From contig URXS01000136.1 in NCBI GenBank assembly GCA_900551885.1, positions 1 to 5,002 of the forward strand: DNA of 5,002 nucleotides, read 5' to 3'. Within the stretch, counting starts at the first letter, position 1. Every line of letters starts with the position of its first letter. Position numbers and translations under genes: made by a program. The DNA comes from an uncultured Oscillibacter sp. (GTDB lineage Bacteria; Bacillota; Clostridia; Oscillospirales; Oscillospiraceae). Shown here in pieces: positions 1 to 5,002 of the stretch. The notes below the pieces were generated by a model that made no database searches, was not told where the DNA came from, and worked only from the letters and a program-made list of their open reading frames with translations.

Positions 1-1527
1 CGTGCTGCCGGTGCCGGGATCTGTGGTGGTCCCGCCGGTACCGGGGTCCGTGGTGGTGCCACCCGTACCAGGGTCCGTCGTCGTGCCGCCCGTACCAGGG
101 TCTGTCGTCGTGCCGCCCGTACCGGGGTCGGTGGTGGTCCCGCCGGTGCCGGGATCCGTGGTCGTACCACCCGTACCGGGGTCCGTCGTCGTGCCGCCCG
201 TACCGGGGTCAGTGGTAGTCCCGCCGGTACTGCCATTGATGATCTCGCCGGTCTCCGGGTCCAGAATATTGCCGTTTTCGTCGATCAGCGGCTCATCCTC
301 TTCCGGTTCCGTGGTGGTGCTGCCTCCGCCGCCGCTGCTGCCGCCGGACGTCACCGGAGCGGAAGCCGCCTTGCTGTCTTCCACATGACCAGTGGAAGAA
401 CTGACGGAGCCGTCGGAGTTCACTGTCATGATGTCCAGATCACTGAGGGTGAATTCCTCCACATAGGGGCTCAGCTCCGTATTGACCAGCTCCAGCAGCT
501 CATCTGCAATGGGAGTGACGTAGGACTGATAGCTGTGGTAGGTTCGGCTCCAGCAGGAGACGTTCTTGTTGGGCATGGTGACAAAGTTCACATTCTCCGT
601 CTTCAATCCGCCCAAAATTGCCTGCTGGGCAAACCACAGGATGTTCTGGAAGCTCAGGTCCGTCTCCACGTTGTCCTGGAACACCTTGATAAAATCGTTG
701 ATCTTGGTGACGTTCTTGATTTGCAGGAGCTGATCCAGCATGGCCTGCAGGAATGCCTGCTGGGTCTTGATACGGCCCAGGTCGCCGTCCGGGTAGCCGT
801 AGTGCATATCATTGTCATGGCGGTAGCGCAGCACGCCCATGGCGCCCTGGCCGTCCAGCAACTGATAGCCCTTGCTGATATGGATGGACAGATCCTGGTA
901 AGGATCGTCATAGTTCATGTTCCGGGGCACATCGAACCAGACCCCGCCCATGGCGTCCACGATCTGGCCAACAGCCTCCCACTCGATGACCACCTGGTAG
1001 TCCGGCTCAAAGCCCACCAGTTGGGAAATCTCTTTGTAAAGGTATTGGATGCCGCGATCACCACCGCCATAGTAATTGTAGACGGAGTTGATTCGTTTGA
1101 TGTCCCAGGGCACGTTGACCATAGTGTCCCGGGGAATGGACATGACAGTGGCCTTCTGGTTGGTCACATCATAGCTGGCCAGCAGCATCGTGTCCGTGTT
1201 GCCGCCGCCGCCTGTATCACGGCCTAAAATCAGGACCGTATAAAAATCCTCACTCTTTCGCTCTCCGTCACTGCGGGGGCGGCTGCCCTCTCCCCAATCG
1301 ATCTCCTCTGCATCCGAATCCTCGGTGGAGGGCTTGCTGCTGACGTCTGGCCGGATAAACAAGCTCTGACAGGCAGCCACCGCAATGACCACCAGAGCCA
1401 GAACAACCGCCACGACAATCAAAATCTTCTGCTGCCGGGTCAGCCGGCTGGGTCTTTTGGGTTTTCTCTCCTTGGGCTGCTTTCTTGACTTCCTGCCCGC
1501 CAAATGTTTTCCTGTCTCTTTTTCCAC
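1..1527 (-). CDS. LCP (LytR-CpsA-Psr) family glycopolymer transferase with repeat-rich C-terminal tail, 3' end missing
   Basis: The 509 visible codons run off the left edge without a stop. LCP proteins move undecaprenyl-linked glycopolymers such as teichoic acids or capsule onto peptidoglycan outside the membrane. Seen: a very basic cytoplasmic N-terminus (residues 1-34, about 14 Lys/Arg), one membrane segment (about 35-58), an acidic spacer, and the LCP domain (about 95-260). The domain shows VLILGRD (98-104), SIPRDT (130-135), VDAMGGV (190-196), RYR (234-236) and DGDLGRIKTQQ (247-257), so the family's key Arg and Asp residues appear present. A Ser/Gly/Thr tail starts near 370, passes an acidic linker (407-428) and enters 9-residue repeats from 434. 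GTG at 1527 is chosen because AAAGGA lies 11 nt upstream inside the end of nadD-yqeK. An in-frame TTG at 1503 is a weaker alternative. The gap to the upstream stop is 8 nt, so co-translation is likely. The family is clear; the exact polymer is not. Confidence 0.93.
   Translation of the reverse strand, partial: MEKETGKHLAGRKSRKQPKERKPKRPSRLTRQQKILIVVAVVLALVVIAVAACQSLFIRPDVSSKPSTEDSDAEEIDWGEGSRPRSDGERKSEDFYTVLILGRDTGGGGNTDTMLLASYDVTNQKATVMSIPRDTMVNVPWDIKRINSVYNYYGGGDRGIQYLYKEISQLVGFEPDYQVVIEWEAVGQIVDAMGGVWFDVPRNMNYDDPYQDLSIHISKGYQLLDGQGAMGVLRYRHDNDMHYGYPDGDLGRIKTQQAFLQAMLDQLLQIKNVTKINDFIKVFQDNVETDLSFQNILWFAQQAILGGLKTENVNFVTMPNKNVSCWSRTYHSYQSYVTPIADELLELVNTELSPYVEEFTLSDLDIMTVNSDGSVSSSTGHVEDSKAASAPVTSGGSSGGGGSTTTEPEEDEPLIDENGNILDPETGEIINGSTGGTTTDPGTGGTTTDPGTGGTTTDPGTGGTTTDPGTGGTTTDPGTGGTTTDPGTGGTTTDPGTGGTTTDPGTGST
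13..228 (-). repeat. Eight tandem 27-bp units encoding TGGTTTDPG in the LCP protein tail
   Basis: Eight contiguous 27-bp units, read on the minus strand, each encode exactly Thr-Gly-Gly-Thr-Thr-Thr-Asp-Pro-Gly (residues 434-505 of the LCP protein). A ninth begins at position 12 as Thr-Gly-Ser-Thr and leaves the window. No two units are identical in DNA. Each of the nine codon positions varies in at least one unit, and every difference is synonymous. The array probably forms an extended, flexible Thr/Pro/Gly segment outside the membrane. Total copy number is unknown because of the window edge. Confidence 0.95.
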
Positions 1528-1535
1528 GGTTTTTT

Positions 1536-2726
1536 CTATCCTTTCAATGCGTCCCGCGCCTCGATGGTAGCGCGGTGCACAGGGCTTCCCAACGCGTTCA
1601 TCTCTCCGATTGTCATCTCCAGGCCCATCAGAAGGCCTGCGTCCAGGTCTTTATAACACACAGCGCGCAATTTGTCTACCCCCGGAAAATCTCGGGAGGG
1701 TTCAATGTAATCCGCCAAATATAATATTTTTTCCAGCAGCGTCATGCCGGCCCGGCCAGTGGTGTGCCAGAGAATGGCACCGTAAATCTCGTCGTCCACA
1801 CCAAACACATCCCGTGCGATGGCTGCGCCGGTCTTGGCGTGGAGCAGCTTCAGGGTCTTCCGCTCCATATCGTCCAGAGGGATGCCATACCGTTCGCACA
1901 GGGCAAGCTGTTCCGCCAGGTCCAGCTTCTTGGTACAGTCGTGGAGCAGCGCCCCCACCCGGGCCTTGCCCACATCCGCGCCGTATCGCTCCGCCAGACG
2001 GATGGCCTCCTGCTCCGTACCCAGCACATGGGGGATGCGTTTGTGCTTGAGGTAACTGAGGGCCACGGGCCGCAACTTGGAGAGAGACAGGTGCTTCAGA
2101 TCCGCGTTGGAGTGATACAGGCCCTCTCTTAAAATGTAGCCGTACACCGCAGGCGGCAGCAGATTGGCTCCCCGGTCTGCAGCCAGTTGCTCCCGCAGCT
2201 CCGTGGAGGAGACATCCACCACGCCGGGAATGGTAAGGGTGAAAATCCGGGCATTGGGGTACGTGCGGTACAGATACTCCCGCTGGACGGAGAACAGCTC
2301 CTCCGTATCGGCCTCTGTCCGCCCGAAGGCGGCAATGCCCGCCAGAGCGAAGATTTCCTCCGGCGCGTGCCAGGTCTGAAGGGTCAGGAACATGTCCGTC
2401 CCCATCAGCAACCACAGCTCCGCCTCCGGATACAGCGCCTTGATCTGGGCCAGGGTGTCGGAAGTGTAGCTCTTGCCCTGGCGCCGCAGCTCCAGGTCCA
2501 GCACCTCCACCTGGTCTCCCAGGCCGATCTGTTCGCCAGCCAGGCGGGTCATCTCCAGACGCTGCTCCGCCGTGGGACTCCCGGCGGGCAGCTCCTTGTG
2601 AGGCGGCAATCCCGCGGGTACCAGCAACAGCTTGTCCAGTTTCAACAGTTCAAATACCGCCCGAGCCGCCGTCAGGTGACCCAGGTGGGGCGGATTGAAG
2701 GTCCCGCCGTAAACGCCGATTTTCAT
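1536..2726 (-). CDS. nadD-yqeK: Fused nicotinate-nucleotide adenylyltransferase (NadD) and HD-domain Ap4A hydrolase (YqeK)
   Basis: This 396-residue single chain joins two enzymes that are usually separate neighbours. Residues 1 to about 205 are NadD, which makes deamido-NAD from nicotinate mononucleotide and ATP. They show the nucleotidyltransferase motif GTFNPPHLGH (8-17, with His14 and His17) and SSTELR (173-178), and they end in the typical YILREGLY (197-204). Residues from about 209 are YqeK, an HD-superfamily metalloenzyme; the family is known to hydrolyse Ap4A symmetrically to two ADP. The expected metal ligands are visible: His233, His262-Asp263, His296, His321 and Asp339. There is no Met between 112 and 287, so YqeK has no ATG start of its own and the fusion looks real. 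Start: GAGGAG lies 7 nt before the ATG. The gene sits 32 nt after yhbY and 8 nt before the LCP gene. Both activities are inferred from motifs. Confidence 0.95.
   Translation of the reverse strand: MKIGVYGGTFNPPHLGHLTAARAVFELLKLDKLLLVPAGLPPHKELPAGSPTAEQRLEMTRLAGEQIGLGDQVEVLDLELRRQGKSYTSDTLAQIKALYPEAELWLLMGTDMFLTLQTWHAPEEIFALAGIAAFGRTEADTEELFSVQREYLYRTYPNARIFTLTIPGVVDVSSTELREQLAADRGANLLPPAVYGYILREGLYHSNADLKHLSLSKLRPVALSYLKHKRIPHVLGTEQEAIRLAERYGADVGKARVGALLHDCTKKLDLAEQLALCERYGIPLDDMERKTLKLLHAKTGAAIARDVFGVDDEIYGAILWHTTGRAGMTLLEKILYLADYIEPSRDFPGVDKLRAVCYKDLDAGLLMGLEMTIGEMNALGSPVHRATIEARDALKG
1539..1544 (-). promoter_or_regulatory. Shine-Dalgarno deciding the GTG start of the LCP gene
   Basis: AAAGGA lies 11 nt before GTG at 1527 and overlaps the last codons and the stop of nadD-yqeK (TAG at 1536-1538). 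The other candidate, TTG at 1503, has only AGGA with a 6-nt gap, which is short. The GTG is therefore preferred, moderately strongly. Confidence 0.6.
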
Positions 2727-2733
2727 GCATGTT

Positions 2734-2739
2734 CTCCTC
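2734..2739 (-). promoter_or_regulatory. Shine-Dalgarno of nadD-yqeK
   Basis: GAGGAG stands 7 nt before the ATG at 2726, within the 32-nt gap after yhbY. A second ATG four bases upstream (2728-2730) is in another frame and too near the Shine-Dalgarno, so it does not compete as the start. Confidence 0.8.
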
Positions 2740-2758
2740 TTTGATGCGGATGAGTCCC

Positions 2759-3088
2759 TTATACCTGGGGCTTTTTGGCCGGTTTCACCAGTTGGATGCG
2801 CTTGTCCTTGGGCTTGGAGTGGCTCTCCCGATACAGCACGAATTTCGTGCCGATCACCTGTACCACCTGGCTGCGGGTGGCCTGGGCCAGCTCCGCCGCG
2901 GCGGTGCGGGCGTCGTATTCAATATTGTTGTCCAGAACCTTTCCCTTCACCAGTTCCCGGGCCTCCAGGGCATCATCCGCCTGCTTGATAAGGTTTTCTC
3001 CGATACCATCCTTCCCGATGTGAAGAATGGTATCAATGGAGTTGGCCAGCCCTCTGAGCTGGGCTCTTTGCTTGCTTGTCAGTTCCAT
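2759..3088 (-). CDS. yhbY: YhbY/YqeI-type CRM-domain RNA-binding protein
   Basis: A 109-residue protein consisting of one CRM (YhbY) RNA-binding domain plus a short basic tail. Family members associate with pre-50S ribosomal particles and are thought to help ribosome assembly. Seen: the opening SKQRAQLRGLA (5-15); the GxxG RNA-binding loop as GKDG (25-28) within HIGKDGI; and the conserved strand pair VQVIG (76-80) and VLYR (84-87). Residues about 88-106 are rich in Lys and Arg and could add RNA contacts. The start fits the family, since the conserved SKQ motif begins at residue 5. No in-frame ATG, GTG or TTG lies nearby upstream. The local ribosome site is weak, while a strong AGGGGAGG sits 24 nt away behind a small hairpin. 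The gene is the first after the cluster's 98-nt spacer. Confidence 0.94.
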   Translation of the reverse strand: MELTSKQRAQLRGLANSIDTILHIGKDGIGENLIKQADDALEARELVKGKVLDNNIEYDARTAAAELAQATRSQVVQVIGTKFVLYRESHSKPKDKRIQLVKPAKKPQV

Positions 3089-3120
3089 ATGGTCTCTGGC
3101 AGCCGTGCACTGCCTCCCCT
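3089..3120 (-). promoter_or_regulatory. Distant Shine-Dalgarno plus hairpin in the yhbY leader
   Basis: Read on the minus strand, AGGGGAGG (3120-3113) is the only strong Shine-Dalgarno, yet it lies 24 nt before the yhbY ATG, far beyond normal spacing. Between them, GGCAG (3114-3110) can pair perfectly with CTGCC (3102-3098) around a 7-nt loop. If folded, AGGGGA would lie about 9 nt from the ATG. The pairing is seen; the function is inferred. The stem uses the last two G of the Shine-Dalgarno, so folding could equally hinder ribosome binding. Confidence 0.4.
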
Positions 3121-3186
3121 TTCCGTATTCCGTCCGCCTTCCTCGTTTTCACTTCGGGCCGCGGTGCATCCTCTTTCATGAGACGT
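3089..3186 (-). other. 98-nt spacer between rdgB and yhbY
   Basis: This is the only sizeable gap in the cluster. Read on the minus strand it is purine-rich in its downstream half and carries the yhbY leader hairpin. I find no clear -35/-10 pair and no stem followed by a T-run, so neither a promoter nor an intrinsic terminator can be supported. A short frame from ATG at 3179 to a stop at 3033 (48 codons) crosses into yhbY but lacks a ribosome site and shows no recognisable protein. Confidence 0.5.
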
Positions 3187-3777
3187 TTATTTCTTCAAAT
3201 AGGTTTCCAGTTGGGTGGAAAATTCCCGCAGTGCCTTTCCCCGGTGGGAAATCTGGCTCTTCTCCTCTGCTGTCAACTGGCCGAAGGTCTTCCCCTTCTC
3301 CGGCACCAGGAACACCGGGTCGTATCCAAAACCGCCCTCCCCCAGAGGAGCGAAGGCAATGGCACCGTCACAGCGGCCCTCCGCCGTCAGCGTATCTCCG
3401 TTGGGAAAGGCACAGGCGATGGCGCAGGAAAAGTGGGCCGCCCGGGTAGTCTGGCCCCGCATGGAGTTCAGCAGCAGCATATAGCGGCCCCGGTCATCCA
3501 GGCCCTCCCCGCCGTACCGGGCGGAATAGACTCCGGGACCGCCGTTCAAGGCGTCCACGCACAAACCGGAGTCGTCCGCAATAGCCGGCAGACCGGAGGC
3601 GGCGCAGATGGCCTTTGCCTTCAGCATGGCGTTCTCGGCGAAGGTGGTGCCGGTCTCCTCCACCTCCACGGTGACGCCGACGTCGGCGGGACTGACCACC
3701 TCCACCCCCAAATGAGACAAAATATCAGACATCTCCCGGAGCTTGCCGGGATTGTGGGTAGCAAGGACAAATTTCAT
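3187..3777 (-). CDS. rdgB: XTP/dITP pyrophosphatase (RdgB/HAM1 family)
   Basis: A 196-residue protein, normal length for the family. It hydrolyses non-canonical purine triphosphates (dITP, XTP, ITP) to the monophosphate and pyrophosphate, keeping deaminated bases out of DNA and RNA. Seen: the N-terminal substrate-loop motif ATHNPGK (6-12), ENAMLKAKA (48-56), the catalytic ADDSGL (67-72, Asp68/Asp69), GVYSARYGG (82-90), GFGYDP (149-154) and the base-recognition motif SHRGKAL (177-183). The frame stays open upstream to 3846, but ATG at 3777 is chosen because MKFVLATHN is the standard family start, it has a Shine-Dalgarno, and it overlaps the rph stop as ATGA. That overlap suggests translational coupling to rph. 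The pairing of rph with rdgB is common in Firmicutes. Confidence 0.97.
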   Translation of the reverse strand: MKFVLATHNPGKLREMSDILSHLGVEVVSPADVGVTVEVEETGTTFAENAMLKAKAICAASGLPAIADDSGLCVDALNGGPGVYSARYGGEGLDDRGRYMLLLNSMRGQTTRAAHFSCAIACAFPNGDTLTAEGRCDGAIAFAPLGEGGFGYDPVFLVPEKGKTFGQLTAEEKSQISHRGKALREFSTQLETYLKK

Positions 3778-4505
3778 ACGCCTTTGGCGCCTCCCTTCAA
3801 AGCCTCCCGCTGGAGGGCCAACAGCTCCCGATTGCCCTTGGCACACAGCCGCAGCAGCTCCTGCTGCTCCGCCACAGTGAAGGCCCGACCCTCGCCGGTA
3901 CCCTGGAGCTCAATGATCTCCCCAAGCTCATTCATGACGCAGTTCAAATCCACCTGGGCCCGGCTGTCCTCGCTGTACTGGAGGTCCAGCATAGGGTGCT
4001 CGCCTACAATACCGGCGGACACACCGGTGACGAAATGCCGGATGGGGCTGGAGCCCAGAATGCCCTCCTCCACCAGGCGCCGGCAGGCCAGGCTCAGGGC
4101 GATGAAACCGCCGGTGACGGAGGCGGTGCGGGTGCCGCCGTCCCCCTGGAGCACATCGCAGTCGATGGTGATGGTGCGCTCTCCCAGCTTGTCCATATCC
4201 ACGGCGGCCCGGAGGGACCGACCCACCAGCCGCTGGATCTCCGCGCTGCGGGGAGAGAGCTTCAGTTTGGCGATGTCCCGCTTGCTGCGCTCCCGGTTGG
4301 CTCGGGGCAGCATGGAGTACTCTGCCGTCACCCAGCCGGAGCCCTCCGGCACATGAGGCGGCACCCGGTCCTCCACGCTGGCGCAGCAAAGTACCATGGT
4401 ATCGCCGCACTGGATCAGGCAGCTTCCCTCGGCGAATTTGACGAAATCGGTGGTGATCTTTACCGGGCGCAGTTGGTCATACGCCCGCCCATCCTGTCGT
4501 TTCAT
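3774..4505 (-). CDS. rph: RNase PH, phosphate-dependent tRNA 3'-exoribonuclease
   Basis: A 243-residue protein, the usual RNase PH length. It trims extra nucleotides from tRNA 3' ends by phosphorolysis, releasing nucleoside diphosphates, and family members act as a ring of six. Seen: RPVKI (13-17), GWVTAEYSMLPRA (57-69), SKRD (74-77), the highly conserved SPRSAEIQRLVGRSLRA (84-100) with Arg86, DCDVLQGDGGTRT (115-127) with the phosphate-binding Thr125-Arg126, DLQYSEDS (174-181) and ELQGTGEG (199-206). All signature blocks are intact, so it should be active, unlike the truncated rph of some E. coli K-12 strains. The ATG has AAAGGA 7 nt upstream. It follows ftsY by 18 nt, and its TGA overlaps the rdgB ATG. 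Confidence 0.97.
   Translation of the reverse strand: MKRQDGRAYDQLRPVKITTDFVKFAEGSCLIQCGDTMVLCCASVEDRVPPHVPEGSGWVTAEYSMLPRANRERSKRDIAKLKLSPRSAEIQRLVGRSLRAAVDMDKLGERTITIDCDVLQGDGGTRTASVTGGFIALSLACRRLVEEGILGSSPIRHFVTGVSAGIVGEHPMLDLQYSEDSRAQVDLNCVMNELGEIIELQGTGEGRAFTVAEQQELLRLCAKGNRELLALQREALKGGAKGV
3779..3797 (-). promoter_or_regulatory. Shine-Dalgarno and short stem before rdgB, inside the end of rph
   Basis: AAGGGAGG (3797-3790) lies within the last codons of rph, 12 nt before the rdgB ATG, a slightly long gap. The gap holds CGCC-AAA-GGCG (3789-3779), a possible 4-bp stem with a 3-nt loop. Ribosomes finishing rph would melt it, which fits coupled translation through the ATGA overlap. The pairing is seen; the regulatory role is inferred. 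Confidence 0.45.
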
Positions 4506-4512
4506 AACGCAG

Positions 4513-4518
4513 TCCTTT
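4513..4518 (-). promoter_or_regulatory. Shine-Dalgarno of rph
   Basis: AAAGGA lies 7 nt before the rph ATG at 4505, just after the ftsY stop. It supports that ATG as the start. The ftsY frame ends in two consecutive in-frame TGA codons (4526-4521) immediately upstream. Confidence 0.75.
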
Positions 4519-4523
4519 CTTCA

Positions 4524-5002
4524 TCAGATGATAGCTTCCACGTAGGCCCTGGGATCGAAGGGCCGCAGGTCCTCGATGCCCTCGCCCACACCGGCGAACT
4601 TCACGGGCACGCCCAGCTCCCGGGCAATGGCCACCACGATGCCGCCCTTGGCTGTGCCGTCCAGCTTGGTCAGCACGATGCCGGTAAGGCCCGCGGTCTC
4701 CTTGAAGGTCCGGGCCTGGATGAGACCGTTCTGGCCGGTGGTGGCATCCAGCACCAGCAGCGTCTCCCGGGCGCAGCCGGGGCACTCCCGGTCGATGATC
4801 TTGGACAGCTTATGAAGCTCCGCCATGAGATTGGCCTTGTTGTGGAGGCGGCCGGCAGTATCGCACAGCACCACATCCACATGCCGGGCCTTGGCGGCCT
4901 GGAGCGCGTCGAACAGCACGGCGCCGGGGTCCGCCCCCTCGTGCTGGCGGACGATGGACGCGCCGCTTCTGCCCGCCCAGATTTCCAGCTGATCGGCGGG
5001 CG
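4524..5002 (-). CDS. ftsY: Signal recognition particle receptor FtsY, C-terminal part only
   Basis: The window holds the last 158 complete codons; the frame stays open to the right edge. FtsY is the membrane-associated SRP GTPase that pairs with Ffh to deliver ribosomes making membrane proteins to the translocon. Seen in the fragment: ADQLEIWAGRSGA (2-14), matching the FtsY motif after the G2 region; DTAGR (47-51, G3); DATTGQN (85-91), special to SRP GTPases; TKLDGTAKGG (111-120, G4); and GVGEGIEDL (127-135, G5 and the conserved end of the G domain). The N domain, P-loop and G2 would lie beyond position 5002. The sequence ADQLEIW favours FtsY over Ffh, as does the absence of an M domain: the protein stops about 30 residues after GVGE. 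Double TGA stop. The gene is likely co-transcribed with rph. Confidence 0.96.
   Translation of the reverse strand, partial: PADQLEIWAGRSGASIVRQHEGADPGAVLFDALQAAKARHVDVVLCDTAGRLHNKANLMAELHKLSKIIDRECPGCARETLLVLDATTGQNGLIQARTFKETAGLTGIVLTKLDGTAKGGIVVAIARELGVPVKFAGVGEGIEDLRPFDPRAYVEAII

Noticed and set aside
2..388. Plus-strand open frame with a repeated Val-Pro-Pro-Val-Pro-Gly-Ser pattern, resembling an elastin-like protein
   Set aside because: It is the antisense reading of the LCP tail repeats. The minus frame joins a complete LCP domain and membrane segment, and its third-position variation is synonymous only in the minus frame.
385..1227. Plus-strand 280-codon open frame
   Set aside because: It is antisense to the LCP catalytic domain. 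Its composition (Val, His, Leu, Asp rich) reflects the complement of LCP codons, and it has no convincing ribosome site.
1702..2415. Minus-strand 237-codon frame inside nadD-yqeK
   Set aside because: It is an out-of-frame shadow rich in Gly, Arg, Pro and Ala. The 396-codon frame carries the NadD and HD motifs continuously.
3033..3179. Possible 48-codon gene or leader peptide between rdgB and yhbY
   Set aside because: It has no Shine-Dalgarno, overlaps yhbY out of frame and shows no recognisable pattern. It would need conservation across relatives to be taken seriously.
3778..3846. Upstream extension of rdgB by 23 codons
   Set aside because: The extra residues are Gly/Pro/Arg-rich and overlap rph in another frame. 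The family start MKFVLATHN with its own ribosome site and ATGA overlap is far better.
3076..4356. Long plus-strand open frame of 426 codons
   Set aside because: It lies opposite rdgB and rph, both with full family motifs, and shows low-complexity Ser/Arg/Pro composition typical of antisense frames in G+C-rich genes. No domain is recognisable.

Overview
The window reads as a single co-directional minus-strand gene cluster with no sign of mobile DNA. In transcription order, right to left, it holds the 3' end of ftsY (SRP receptor GTPase), rph (RNase PH), rdgB (XTP/dITP pyrophosphatase), yhbY (CRM-domain ribosome-associated RNA-binding protein), a fused nadD-yqeK gene, and an LCP (LytR-CpsA-Psr) family envelope protein. 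The LCP gene runs off the left edge inside a 27-bp tandem repeat. The base composition is G+C-rich (around 60% by eye), the Shine-Dalgarno sequences are AGGAGG/AAAGGA-like, and the nadD-yqeK-LCP order is typical of Firmicutes. I infer a G+C-rich gut-type clostridium of the Oscillospirales (Flavonifractor-like), but the genus cannot be fixed from this window.

Layout: 4524-5002 is ftsY, C-terminal 158 codons only. rph (3774-4505) follows after 18 nt, and its stop overlaps the rdgB start (3187-3777) in an ATGA. A 98-nt spacer (3089-3186) is the only sizeable gap. yhbY (2759-3088) follows, then 32 nt later the nadD-yqeK fusion (1536-2726), then 8 nt later the LCP gene (1-1527, GTG start). I see no convincing internal terminator or promoter, tRNA, rRNA, CRISPR or insertion sequence. 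No stretch over 300 bases lacks a gene.

The proteins belong to growth-linked housekeeping: membrane protein targeting, tRNA 3' trimming, nucleotide-pool cleansing, ribosome assembly, NAD synthesis with Ap4A removal, and attachment of glycopolymers to the wall. I do not find a new defence or mobile system. The points most worth a second look are: (1) the LCP protein's long C-terminal tail with eight protein-perfect 9-residue repeats whose DNA copies all differ, only by synonymous changes; (2) the single-chain NadD-YqeK bifunctional enzyme; and (3) a hairpin placed between a strong but distant Shine-Dalgarno and the yhbY start codon.
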